DNA of 64,000 nucleotides from an uncultured Muribaculaceae bacterium (GTDB lineage: Bacteria > Bacteroidota > Bacteroidia > Bacteroidales > Muribaculaceae). The stretch is taken from contig CAJUIT010000011.1 in the NCBI GenBank assembly GCA_910586565.1, positions 22,961 through 86,960 of the forward strand, read 5' to 3'. Of this stretch, positions 51,610 through 60,115 are shown piece by piece (the first letter of the stretch is position 1; every line of letters begins with the position of its first letter). Made by a program: the position numbers and the translations under genes. Under the pieces are notes generated by a model, which worked only from the letters and a program-made list of their open reading frames with translations, was not told the DNA's origin and did not search any database.

Positions 51610-52854
51610 TTATTTCAGTTTAAGAGTTGAGTTGCTACGTTGGTCGGTGAGGTCGGAGATTACCACGGTCTCCCCTTCCGAGAGTCCCGATTTTACCTCC
51701 ACAAACTCGTAGTTGGAGTCGCCGAGCTGCACTTTGCGGCGGTGGAGCTCGTCCCCTTCGACCACGAAGAGATCGTAGGAACCGGGGCCTTTGAAGTAGG
51801 GGCCGGTGGGGATGCGGAGCACGGAGTCGTGGATGTCGCACAGCACATGCACTTCGGTTTTGAGGCCGGAGCGCAGGCGGGGATGGTCATCCTCATCGAG
51901 CATCACGGTGAAGTTTATCACACCGTTTTTCGACAGCGGGGTGACGTGGGTAACCTTACCGGTGAGTTCGGTGCTCCCGCTTTTCACCACCACGTGTGAG
52001 CCTATTGCCACGCGGTCGGCGTAGGTGTCGGCAATCTCGGCCGATATCTTGAAGTGGGAGAGGTCGGCGATGGTTGCCACACGTTCCCCCTGGCTCACCT
52101 GCTGGCCGATGCGGTCGTTGATGTATGTGAGGGTGGCGCGGCGCGGCGATTTGAGCCGGGCGTCCTCGAGGGTCTGCTGTTTCTCGTTGTAGTTTTTGTC
52201 GAAGATTGAGAGCTCAAGGCGGCTCATGTTTCGGGCGGCCTCCTGCACTCTGCGTTCGTTGGCGAGTTGCTTGCGCAGTTGCTCGAGTTCAAGTTCGCCG
52301 GTGTGCCACGCAAATTCGGCCTGTTGCACGCGCTCGCCGGTGCCTGAGCCGATGCTGTCGAGGCGGCGTTCGTTTGCTGCTTCGGCCGCGAGGCGGTTAA
52401 CAGCCATCTCTTTCACTTTCACCTGCATCTCGAGGTCGGAAAGACGGGTGTGGCTGTTGATGGTTGCCTGTTGCGACTGATAAACTTTGCTCTGTCGCTC
52501 CTCGGCCATGCGTTTAATCTCATTTTCGGCGCTTTCAAGGTCGAGGCGGAGCAGCGGGGTGCCTTCAACGAGGGTGTCACCCTCCTTGCAATACACCTCC
52601 ACGATGCGCGATGAAATGGGGGAGTTGATAATCTGCTCAAAAGCGGCAACAACGTTGCCGGTGCCTGCCACGGAGGTTTCGAGGGTGCCTTTGTCAACCT
52701 TTCCCGTGTTTATCGACGACCGTTTCACGCCGGTGCGCATCATCATGCCGGCAATGACAACAGCCGCAACCGCCACGGCTACACCGATGGCAACCTTGCC
52801 CCAACGGCGGCGCAGGGTTTTCAAACGTTCTGATTTCGGAATTTCTCTATCCAT
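51610..52854 (-). CDS. periplasmic adaptor (HlyD/MacA family)
   Basis: A 414-residue membrane-fusion protein: cytoplasmic N-tail, one transmembrane anchor (about 22-40), lipoyl-like half (SPISSRIVEVYCKEGDTLVEG), a long coiled-coil hairpin (about 110-230), second half and beta-barrel (LKSPRRATLTYINDRIGQQV; LRSGLKTEVHVL), and a membrane-proximal domain. It links the ABC permeases to the TolC-like channel. It is first in the operon, and the upstream region has features expected of sigma54 control. Confidence 0.94.
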   Translation of the reverse strand: MDREIPKSERLKTLRRRWGKVAIGVAVAVAAVVIAGMMMRTGVKRSSINTGKVDKGTLETSVAGTGNVVAAFEQIINSPISSRIVEVYCKEGDTLVEGTPLLRLDLESAENEIKRMAEERQSKVYQSQQATINSHTRLSDLEMQVKVKEMAVNRLAAEAANERRLDSIGSGTGERVQQAEFAWHTGELELEQLRKQLANERRVQEAARNMSRLELSIFDKNYNEKQQTLEDARLKSPRRATLTYINDRIGQQVSQGERVATIADLSHFKISAEIADTYADRVAIGSHVVVKSGSTELTGKVTHVTPLSKNGVINFTVMLDEDDHPRLRSGLKTEVHVLCDIHDSVLRIPTGPYFKGPGSYDLFVVEGDELHRRKVQLGDSNYEFVEVKSGLSEGETVVISDLTDQRSNSTLKLK

Positions 52855-52885
52855 TTAATTTTTTTGTTTTTTACCCATGCTATAT

Positions 52886-52901
52886 CGTAAAACCGTGCCA
52901 A
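52886..52901 (-). promoter_or_regulatory. candidate sigma54 promoter of efflux operon
   Basis: On the minus strand TTGGCACGG (52901-52893) matches the -24 element of sigma54 promoters. The -12 element at the right distance reads TACG instead of TTGC, so the match is only partial. It ends about 30 nt before the adaptor start codon. Confidence 0.3.
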
Positions 52902-52956
52902 ATCGGTTAATGCACTGATTCTCAGCGCGCGCTTGTTTTCACACTGTATGATTATC

Positions 52957-52971
52957 ACACACTCCGTGTGT
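52957..52971. promoter_or_regulatory. palindromic site, possible enhancer
   Basis: A perfect dyad, ACACAC-TCC-GTGTGT. It lies 56 bp upstream of the candidate -24 element of the efflux operon, a suitable place for an NtrC-type activator. A partial second copy, TCACACTGTATGA, is at 52939-52951. Confidence 0.4.
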
Positions 52972-53038
52972 AACATCATTCAACGTTATTTACATCCTCC
53001 CCCAGAATCCCTCACCGTCCCTGGGAAAAAATGAAGGG

Positions 53039-53085
53039 TGCGCATTGTAGGGTAAATTCTGCTCTTTTAACATGCGCATTGTAGG
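53039..53085 (+). repeat. 13-bp direct repeat, twice
   Basis: TGCGCATTGTAGG occurs at 53039-53051 and again at 53073-53085, 34 bp apart start to start, in the divergent region between the efflux operon and lpxB. It may be a pair of operator sites for either direction. Confidence 0.5.
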
Positions 53086-53105
53086 TTTATCCGCCGGATA
53101 TATAC

Positions 53106-53136
53106 TTGCGTATTATAAAAACAGGGGTTATATTTG
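53106..53136 (+). promoter_or_regulatory. lpxB promoter
   Basis: TTG at 53106-53108, a 20-nt spacer and TATATTTG at 53129-53136 form a full Bacteroidetes promoter. The expected start is about 100 nt before the lpxB ATG. Confidence 0.7.
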
Positions 53137-53240
53137 CATTATACGATTTCAAAAGATGTAGGGCTACATGTGAGTCTAAAGTTGTATTTCTTCATAAGGT
53201 ATAATACAATTAAACATCGGAATTAAATTGAGACAGAGAT

Positions 53241-54359
53241 ATGAAAATATTTATATCGGCGGGAGAGGCATCGGGCGACCTTCACGGAGGTGCGCTCGTT
53301 GAGGAATTGATTAAACAAAGGCCGGGCATTGGGATTGAATTTCTCGGTGGCGACGAGATGGCTCGGGCTGCCGGCCACGGGCCGCTGATTCATTATCGCG
53401 AGATGGCCTACATGGGTTTCGCCGAGGTGCTGCGCAATCTTGGCAAGGTGCTCGGCAATCTCAAGCGGGCAAAGGAGGCGATAACGCAATCGCGCCCCGA
53501 TGCGTTGATTCTCATTGACTATCCGAGTTTCAACCTCAAGCTCGCAAAGCATGCTTGGGAGTTGGGAATCCCGGTTTATTATTACATCTCCCCCAAAGTG
53601 TGGGCATGGAAAGAGTGGCGCGTGAAGGATATTCGGCGCTATTGCCGCAAGGTGCTGTCGATTCTCCCTTTTGAGGTTGAGTTTTTCAAAGGGCACGGAA
53701 TGGAGGTTGAATATGTGGGAAATCCTTCGGTTGAGGAGGTTGAACGCAAGGAGGGGAACCTGCCGGCAAAGGAGGCATTTCTGAAACGTTGGGGGCTGGA
53801 TGATGACCGTCCGTTGCTTGCACTTGTGCCCGGCAGCCGCATGGGCGAAATCCGCAACAACCTCCCCGTGATGGATGAGGTGGCGCGACGTTTCCCACAG
53901 TTTCAGCCTGTTATAGCTGGTGCGCCGGCAATTGAGTTGAGCGTTTACGGGCAGTATTCCTCCTTTCCGGTGGTGACCGATTCAACCTTCGAGCTGGTGC
54001 GCAACTCGGTATGCGCGCTCGTCACCTCTGGCACGGCTACGCTCGAAACCGCGCTGTTGGGCACCCCACAGGTGGTGTGCTACCGCGGTAGCGGGTCGCG
54101 GATTTTCTATAACGTGATGAAGCGTGTGTTGAAATGCCCCTTTGTGTCGCTCCCCAACCTTATCGCCGGGCGGGAGGTGGTGCCGGAAATGCTGATGCAT
54201 CTGTGCAACGCCGACAGTGTGGCAGCACGATTAGCCGAAATTGTGCCCGGTGCCCCCGGGCGTGATGAGATGTTGCGCGGCTATGCCCGCATGCGCGGAC
54301 GGCTCGGCACATCAACCGCAGCCGCAACGGCCGCCCGCTCAATCCTCTCGGATTTCTAA
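53241..54359 (+). CDS. lpxB: lipid-A-disaccharide synthase
   Basis: A 372-residue GT19 glycosyltransferase that joins UDP-diacylglucosamine and lipid X to make lipid A disaccharide at the inner leaflet. Strong matches are the N-terminus FISAGEASGDLHG, YISPKVWAWKEWR, SILPFEVEFF, YVGNPS, LVPGSRMGEI and the donor-site region SGTATLETAL. Length is normal for the family. It has its own promoter and a strong terminator, so it is probably monocistronic here. Confidence 0.97.
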   Translation: MKIFISAGEASGDLHGGALVEELIKQRPGIGIEFLGGDEMARAAGHGPLIHYREMAYMGFAEVLRNLGKVLGNLKRAKEAITQSRPDALILIDYPSFNLKLAKHAWELGIPVYYYISPKVWAWKEWRVKDIRRYCRKVLSILPFEVEFFKGHGMEVEYVGNPSVEEVERKEGNLPAKEAFLKRWGLDDDRPLLALVPGSRMGEIRNNLPVMDEVARRFPQFQPVIAGAPAIELSVYGQYSSFPVVTDSTFELVRNSVCALVTSGTATLETALLGTPQVVCYRGSGSRIFYNVMKRVLKCPFVSLPNLIAGREVVPEMLMHLCNADSVAARLAEIVPGAPGRDEMLRGYARMRGRLGTSTAAATAARSILSDF

Positions 54360-54391
54360 CCGGTCAGCAACTGCTCTCACAATCAACATTG

Positions 54392-54426
54392 AAGGCGGTG
54401 TGTCAAAATTTATGACACACCGCCTT
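54392..54426. terminator. bidirectional terminator between lpxB and lipoprotein gene
   Basis: A perfect 14-bp stem (AAGGCGGTGTGTCA with TGACACACCGCCTT), then GTTTTAAT. It serves convergent genes. The same stem sequence recurs after recA at 61379-61415. Confidence 0.8.
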
Positions 54427-54446
54427 GTTTTAATCCGTATGGAGAG

Positions 54447-54570
54447 GGTGCTGTCAGAATGGTTTGGCCGGTAGGAGCTTGTGGGTGAGGTCGATGGGAG
54501 CGTACTGTAGTACGTGACCGAGACCGAATCCCGCAAGCGACGACCCGGACGAGCCATTATGACACACCCT
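54447..54570 (-). repeat. hairpin repeat, copy B
   Basis: Reverse-complement copy of 37216-37332, differing at a small number of positions by eye. The tip here is GTACTGTAGTAC. It lies between the lpxB terminator and the stop codon of the convergent lipoprotein gene, again at the 3' end of genes. Confidence 0.85.
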
Positions 54571-54575
54571 CCGGG

Positions 54576-56003
54576 TTAGGGCTTCTTCTCGTATGCCCCG
54601 AGAGCTGGAGCCGCTGCGTCGCGCGACACGCCGTAGCGGTCGGTGGCGGTGGCAGGATTCATCAGAGCCGGGTCGCCGGCACCTATGGCGGGGGAAGACG
54701 GTTTCAAACGGTAGTTGAACACGTAGGATTCGCGGTCGGTGTAGTAGAGCGGGTCGGTATCCCACAGGCAATCAATGAAATGCTCGTCGTTGGAACCTGC
54801 CGATTTGAGCAGGCAACGTTGCAGCGTCACGTCGGTGTCGTTGAGATCGCCGTGGCTGAGGTCAGAGCCGTTGCCATAGATAATGGAGTTGGTGAAAGTG
54901 GCCGACAGATAGGGGAGTTCGGCGTTATCCTTGTCGCTTTTATCGGCATTGAGGTGGGCGAGCTGCACGGCCGCACCCCCAAGGGCGGTGAAAAGATAGT
55001 AGTTGGCGAATGTGCAGTGGTTGAAAATGTGCTCGCCACCGTTGAGCCAAACAATCCCTTCGGAAGCATCGGTGAGTTCACAACCATAGGCCTCGATTGA
55101 ACTGTGACGTGCGTTGATGATGTAGCCTTTGGTGTTGCGCACCTGCGAGTTGACCATGCGCAGCCCCGGCACAGAGCCGTTGGATGCCACATAGTCGAGC
55201 ACAAGGCCGTCGGCCGAGTTGCGGATTGATGCGTGTGAGATTTCGTTGGCGGTGGATGTTGGTCGGAATTCAATGCCGCCCCACTGCCCCGACATGATTT
55301 CATAGGGGATGGAAGCCGCCACGAAGCCGAAACGGTCGCCGGTCAGCGCCACGGGCTGTTCGGCGGTGCCGTCGATGCGCAGGGTGCCGTGCACAATCAT
55401 GCGGGCATCGTCGTGGAAAAACATTTCAGTGCCCGCAGGGATGGTGAGGGTGGCACCGGCTTCAACAACGATGCTGTCGAACACCTGATAGGGTTTTGCG
55501 GCATCCATTGTGAAATCGGAGCTGTAGCGGGTGTCACCTTTCAGGCGCGTTACGTCGCGGCCGGTTGCTTTCACCGGCAACTGCGAGCTCACGCCGTTGG
55601 TGCGGAACTCGATGTGGCTGATGAGGTCGACGGCCTGATTGCGTCCATTCTCGGGGAGGGTGGCCTCCACAAAGATGAATATCGAATCGTTGGCACGGAT
55701 TTCAACATTGCTGAACTCGCGTCCGCTCATGCCGTCGACGTTGAGGCGGAAATTGCCCGAGGGATCATCGGCAAAAGCGATACGGCTGATGTTCAGCCCC
55801 TTGTCGTGACGGTTATAGACCACGAAACGCTGCGTGGGCGAAGCGTCGAGTGTGAAAAGGGTTCCCAACCTCACGGTGTCGGTTGAGAAGGCGGGCTGGT
55901 CGGAGGCTGAGGTGGTCATGCCATCCTCTATGCATGAACTGAGCGCGGCCGACACTGCAAGTGTCAGCACAATCAGTTTGAAGATGTTGCGTAATGCTTT
56001 CAT
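54576..56003 (-). CDS. right-handed beta-helix lipoprotein
   Basis: A 475-residue lipoprotein (signal peptide ending ALSSC, Cys24); the start codon near 56003 or the ATG six bases earlier fits the signal peptide, while the frame runs to 56099. An N-terminal beta-sandwich (about 35-150: FVVYNRHDKGLNISRIAF) precedes a parallel beta-helix (VEAGATLTIPAGTEMFFH, GTLRIDGTAEQPV, SHASIRNSADGLVL, FTNSIIYGNGSD). The end, LKPSSPAIGAGDPAL, is common in such surface proteins. Function unknown; glycan or surface binding is possible. Its end faces lpxB. Confidence 0.75.
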   Translation of the reverse strand: MKALRNIFKLIVLTLAVSAALSSCIEDGMTTSASDQPAFSTDTVRLGTLFTLDASPTQRFVVYNRHDKGLNISRIAFADDPSGNFRLNVDGMSGREFSNVEIRANDSIFIFVEATLPENGRNQAVDLISHIEFRTNGVSSQLPVKATGRDVTRLKGDTRYSSDFTMDAAKPYQVFDSIVVEAGATLTIPAGTEMFFHDDARMIVHGTLRIDGTAEQPVALTGDRFGFVAASIPYEIMSGQWGGIEFRPTSTANEISHASIRNSADGLVLDYVASNGSVPGLRMVNSQVRNTKGYIINARHSSIEAYGCELTDASEGIVWLNGGEHIFNHCTFANYYLFTALGGAAVQLAHLNADKSDKDNAELPYLSATFTNSIIYGNGSDLSHGDLNDTDVTLQRCLLKSAGSNDEHFIDCLWDTDPLYYTDRESYVFNYRLKPSSPAIGAGDPALMNPATATDRYGVSRDAAAPALGAYEKKP

Positions 56004-56084
56004 AGTCATGTAAGTTATATGGTAACGTAACCGATGCGCATGATATTGCACTGCGGGGGCAGGTTTCACATCTCTTAACCGCAC

Positions 56085-56115
56085 TTGCACAAACCGCATT
56101 CAATTCTTATCTTTG
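56085..56115 (+). promoter_or_regulatory. promoter of the second LRR gene
   Basis: TTG at 56085-56087, a 20-nt spacer and TATCTTTG at 56108-56115: a full consensus promoter about 95 nt before the LRR start codon. It overlaps the upstream region of the divergent beta-helix gene. Confidence 0.7.
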
Positions 56116-56209
56116 TATGTGGCTACGCGTGCCGCGCCCGTCGGGTTCGGGTGGCCTTTTATGTTGGATTGCGGGCAATAAACAGCCCTATCAATCAGTT
56201 ATATATATC

Positions 56210-57739
56210 ATGAAATATATCATGAGAACTATGAGAACCATCTTTTCAGCCATATCATTGTTGCTATCGGCATCGTTCTGTGCCAATGCATTGACTGTGA
56301 GCACAACCGCCGGCGATTTGAAATCGCAGGTGCCTGCTCCCGCCGACGTCACCACGCTCACGGTGACAGGTGAGGTCAACGTGCTCGACTTCGAATTCAT
56401 ATCCTCCGAGATGACTGCGCTCACTTCGCTCAATCTCGCCGACGCCTCTGTTGCCGCATACGAAGGGGCGGCTACCGCAACCGGGCGAACCTCAACACCC
56501 GCCAACACCCTCCCCGAATGCGCGTTGATGCTCCGCTCGCTCTCAGCAGTTGTGCTCCCCGCCAACCTCACGGCCATTGCCGACGGCGCTTTGGGTGGCT
56601 CGGGCATCACGTCTGTCACTATCCCTCAGTCGGTAACCACGATTGGCGCAGGCTCGTTCGGCAACTGTCAATCACTTAAATCGGTTGTGGTGCCATCTTC
56701 TGTCAACGAAATCGGCACAGGAGCGTTCCGCGACTGCAAATCGCTCACCTCGGCTGTGATTTCGGGGCGCCCCGCTCTGCTCCCCACCGGGGTGTTCATG
56801 GGTTGCACGGAGCTTTCCGAAGTCTCCCTCCCCGCATCGGTTAAAGAGATTGGCGACGACGCTTTCAATGGATGCGTGTCTCTCGCGGCGGTTGAATTTC
56901 CCGAATCGCTTGAAAAAATAGGCAACAAAGCTTTCATGAAAACGGCTCTTGCAAGTGCCAACCTCAGCGGCTGCGCATCTCTCACCACAATAGGCAACTG
57001 GGCGTTTGCCGACTGCTCCGCACTCAGCGATGTTAAATTCGCCCCCGAAGTTGCCACGATTGGCACCGGAGCATTCTATAACGATGCCGACCTCCCGCTT
57101 GGGGAGCTCCCTGCCAACATTACCAAAATCAGCGACTTCTCATTGCGCGGCACTGCCGGTGCCGACCCCTCGTTCCTCGCCGCCTCGCAGGTCGATTCAA
57201 TCGGTGCCTACGCCTTGGCAAACTGGACTGCCATTCACGCGCTCACCATCCCTGCTTCGGTGCAGCATATCGGCGACGGAGCGATGGCCAACTGGACAAA
57301 CCTCAGCGAGATTTCGGCTGCCGATGTGGAGTCGGTGCCCACTCTCGGAGAGGATGTGTGGCGCGGGGTAAATCAACCCTCGGTCCAACTCACCGTGCCC
57401 CAGAGCCTTGTGGATGAGTTCATGGCCACCCAACAGTGGAAAGAGTTTGATATCGTAGGCGACACCACAAGTTCAGATATCACGATTGCCGATGCTGCAG
57501 TGGATGCCGGCGGTCTGACGGCCCGTTTCGAGGGGATGACCCTTGTGGTTGAATCGGCATCGGTGCCGGTGGCTGAGGTGCGTGTCTACGATGTGCAGGG
57601 TCGCCGCTTCAGCATGCCCGTGGCTGCCGAATCGCATCGTGTGAGCGTTGACACCTCGGCATGGAACACAAAGGTGATGATTGTTAACGTGTTGCTCGGC
57701 GACGGAACTGCCGCTGCCCTCAAACTGTCGCGCCCCTGA
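56210..57739 (+). CDS. BspA-like leucine-rich-repeat protein
   Basis: A 509-residue secreted LRR_5 protein; start at 56210 or 56222, both before the signal peptide (FSAISLLLSASFCANA). At least nine repeats are seen, for example SVTIPQSVTTIGAGSFGNC, KSVVVPSSVNEIGTGAFRDC and EVSLPASVKEIGDDAFNGC. The end (AEVRVYDVQGRRFSM ... KVMIVNVLLGDG) resembles a type IX sorting tail. It is unlike the LRR at 26619 in repeat content and base composition. A role in surface binding is likely, partner unknown. Confidence 0.87.
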   Translation: MKYIMRTMRTIFSAISLLLSASFCANALTVSTTAGDLKSQVPAPADVTTLTVTGEVNVLDFEFISSEMTALTSLNLADASVAAYEGAATATGRTSTPANTLPECALMLRSLSAVVLPANLTAIADGALGGSGITSVTIPQSVTTIGAGSFGNCQSLKSVVVPSSVNEIGTGAFRDCKSLTSAVISGRPALLPTGVFMGCTELSEVSLPASVKEIGDDAFNGCVSLAAVEFPESLEKIGNKAFMKTALASANLSGCASLTTIGNWAFADCSALSDVKFAPEVATIGTGAFYNDADLPLGELPANITKISDFSLRGTAGADPSFLAASQVDSIGAYALANWTAIHALTIPASVQHIGDGAMANWTNLSEISAADVESVPTLGEDVWRGVNQPSVQLTVPQSLVDEFMATQQWKEFDIVGDTTSSDITIADAAVDAGGLTARFEGMTLVVESASVPVAEVRVYDVQGRRFSMPVAAESHRVSVDTSAWNTKVMIVNVLLGDGTAAALKLSRP

Positions 57740-57758
57740 CAGTCCTCTCCACGCCAAC

Positions 57759-57773
57759 CGGCATTAGATGCCG
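57759..57773 (+). terminator. weak terminator after LRR gene
   Basis: A six-bp stem CGGCAT/ATGCCG with loop TAG, followed by CCATTATTTTAAC. It lies just before dnaX and may allow read-through. Confidence 0.4.
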
Positions 57774-57817
57774 CCATTATTTTAACAGGCTCATGACGAG
57801 CTTAAACACATCTGCTG

Positions 57818-59647
57818 ATGAATGACAACTATATAGTCTCTGCGCGAAAATACCGCCCGTCGACATTCTCGTCGGTGGTGGGGCAGAAGGCTCTCACGGC
57901 AACGTTGCGCAATGCTATCGCAACCAACCGTCTGGCCCACGCCTATCTCTTCTGCGGTTCGCGCGGGGTGGGCAAAACGTCGTGCGCGCGCATCTTTGCC
58001 AAAACCATAAACTGCGAGCATCCCACTGCCGAGGGGGACCCCTGCAACGAGTGCAGCTCATGCCGACAGTTTAATGAAAACCGCTCGCTCAACATCCTTG
58101 AGCTCGACGCGGCAAGCAACAACAGCGTTAACGACATCCGCGAGCTTACCGACCAGGTGCTTGTGCCCCCCACCGAAGGGCGCTACAGGGTGTTCATCAT
58201 CGACGAGGTGCACATGCTTTCGCAGGCGGCATTCAATGCGTTCCTCAAAACGCTTGAGGAACCCCCCGCCCATGTGATTTTCATTCTCGCAACAACCGAG
58301 AAGCACAAGATTATACCCACCATCCTGTCGCGTTGTCAGATTTATGACTTCAGCCGCATCACCATTGCCGACATCATCGACCATCTGGAATATGTGGCCT
58401 CGCAGGAGGGGATTACCACCGAACGTTCGGCCCTGAACGTGATTGCACGCAAGGCCGACGGCGCCATGCGCGATGCCCTCTCGATTTTCGACCAGGTAGC
58501 GGCATCCTCGCGTGGCAACATCACCTATCAGTCAACTATCGACAACCTCAATGTGCTCGATGAGCGCTATTACTCGCGGTTGGTCGACGCTTTCAAAAGC
58601 GGCGATGTGCCGGCCGCGCTGATGGTCTACAAGGAGGTGCGCGAGCGTGGCTTCGACTCCCACTTTTTCGTGAACGGACTGGCGCAGTATCTCCGCGACC
58701 TCATGGTGGCGCGCAATCCGCTCACATTGCCGTTGCTCGACACCGACGATGCCGTGAAAGAGCTTATGGCAAAGCAGGGTGAGGGGCTCGAACCGGCGTT
58801 TTTCTACGCCGCCATGAGCTTGTGCAACGATGCCGACCTTGCCTATCGTCAGTCGTCGAACAAAACTTTCCTCGTCGAGCTCCTGCTCATCAAGCTGTGC
58901 CAACAACACAGCCCCTCCCCCGGTTATAGCGGCAACGGAGAGGGGCCTGCATTGAAAAAAATTGAGGTAGCTCCCCAGGCTGCCCCCGCCGCTCCACAGG
59001 CAGCGCAACCTGTTGCACAACCTCGCCCGGTTGCGGGTGGAACCTCGGTTCAACAAGCACCGCAACCTGTCGCGCAGCCTGCGGTGGCGCAAGCCGCCCC
59101 GCAGCGGCAGACTCCCCCGCCGCACACTCCGGCGCCCGCGCCTCCGCGTGCAGCCGTATCCACCGCCCCACGCCGTGCAACAGCGGGCAGGGGGCATGTG
59201 TCGATGGCGGCGGCCTTCGAGGAGAAAACGCCCGCGCAGCAACAGGCCGAAACGGTGGCTGCTCCGCGCAACCGCGCTCCGTTCAGCCACGAGCAGCTTC
59301 TGCAACTGTGGGAGAAGTATATGGCCGCCAACCCCAAAGCGCATCTGTTGATTAACACCATGCGTGCCCACACGCCCCAGCCTGCCGGTGATGCCTCGCA
59401 CCCCGAGCTTTATGTGGTTACGGTTGTGAATCCCGGTCAGGTTGAAATCATGAATCAGGAGAAGCCGCAGCTGCTCCCTGCATTGCGCTCGGCATTGAAC
59501 AACGATTATTTCGATTTCACTCTTGCCGTTGATGAAAATGCCGCCGCCCCCACAGCGTGGAGCGACCGCGATGTGCTCAACCACATGGTTGAAAATTCTC
59601 CCCACCTCGCCAAATTCATCACCGATTTCAAGCTTACGCTTTCCTGA
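57818..59647 (+). CDS. dnaX: DNA polymerase III subunit gamma/tau
   Basis: A 609-residue clamp-loader ATPase. Evidence is the N-terminal YRPSTFSSVVGQ, Walker A GSRGVGKT (47-54), the four-Cys zinc module (C66, C76, C79, C82), Walker B IIDEVH (127-132), the sensor-1 region ATTEKHK and SRCQIYDF. After domain III comes a Pro/Ala/Gln-rich linker (about 370-445) and a C-terminal domain that would contact the polymerase. The length suits a full tau form; no internal frameshift signal is evident. Confidence 0.98.
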   Translation: MNDNYIVSARKYRPSTFSSVVGQKALTATLRNAIATNRLAHAYLFCGSRGVGKTSCARIFAKTINCEHPTAEGDPCNECSSCRQFNENRSLNILELDAASNNSVNDIRELTDQVLVPPTEGRYRVFIIDEVHMLSQAAFNAFLKTLEEPPAHVIFILATTEKHKIIPTILSRCQIYDFSRITIADIIDHLEYVASQEGITTERSALNVIARKADGAMRDALSIFDQVAASSRGNITYQSTIDNLNVLDERYYSRLVDAFKSGDVPAALMVYKEVRERGFDSHFFVNGLAQYLRDLMVARNPLTLPLLDTDDAVKELMAKQGEGLEPAFFYAAMSLCNDADLAYRQSSNKTFLVELLLIKLCQQHSPSPGYSGNGEGPALKKIEVAPQAAPAAPQAAQPVAQPRPVAGGTSVQQAPQPVAQPAVAQAAPQRQTPPPHTPAPAPPRAAVSTAPRRATAGRGHVSMAAAFEEKTPAQQQAETVAAPRNRAPFSHEQLLQLWEKYMAANPKAHLLINTMRAHTPQPAGDASHPELYVVTVVNPGQVEIMNQEKPQLLPALRSALNNDYFDFTLAVDENAAAPTAWSDRDVLNHMVENSPHLAKFITDFKLTLS

Positions 59648-59728
59648 TTGTTCTGCGAATGCTTATACTTATATAGGTACCCGGCGCATCCGTCCGCAGG
59701 AAGATGTTGATGTTTGGGCATAAAAAAA

Positions 59729-59757
59729 CGAGAAATTGCCGTCACGGTAACTTCTCG
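59729..59757 (-). terminator. hairpin with T-tract on the minus strand
   Basis: An imperfect 14-bp stem (CGAGAAATTGCCGT with ACGGTAACTTCTCG) lies beside seven A, so on the minus strand a T-run follows. It could end an unseen leftward transcript; for dnaX on the plus strand no T-tract follows. Confidence 0.4.
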
Positions 59758-59945
59758 CTAAATAATAAACCAATCATTATCACATTTCTTGCAATGGAAA
59801 AAGTAATTTTGCTATGTACCTATAAAACGCACCCCGGGCAGAAAGGTTCATTGCAGCGCAAAAAAAATCAATATTTTTTTGCCATAGTATGAATAGGGCG
59901 TGATAAATAGTTGGTAATCAATATTTTAATCGTTAATAATTAATT
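59758..59945. other. AT-rich region upstream of recA
   Basis: Within the 468-nt gap between dnaX and recA. It is AT-rich with A and T runs and holds only a 32-codon open frame (from about 59793) with no support. No RNA gene is recognised. Confidence 0.4.
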
Positions 59946-59980
59946 GCTATTTTTTTCGTCGAAGATTCTGCGTATCTTTG
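59946..59980 (+). promoter_or_regulatory. recA promoter P1, shared with GDPD
   Basis: A 35-bp stretch: GCTAT, T-run, palindromic TTCGTCGAA, CTGCG, then TATCTTTG at 59973-59980. It is nearly identical to the promoter before the GDPD gene. A hairpin can form in the leader right after it (TTGAC with GTCAA, about 59987-60020). Confidence 0.75.
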
Positions 59981-60064
59981 TAGTAATTGACTGCGGGAGG
60001 CGATCTTCTCAGTCTGTCAATTTTAATTAACATAGGTGTGAAACTATTTTGCCCCGCTCACCCA

Positions 60065-60072
60065 TAACTTTG
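60065..60072 (+). promoter_or_regulatory. possible second recA promoter P2
   Basis: TAACTTTG matches the -7 consensus 43 nt before the recA ATG, but no TTG lies at the right distance. Confidence 0.4.
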
Positions 60073-60115
60073 CATTACAAACAGGAAATCTCACTTCACT
60101 CTACATATCAACGAA

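Noticed and set aside
59793..59892. 32-codon frame before recA
   Set aside because: Short, AT-rich, without a family match or a clear promoter.
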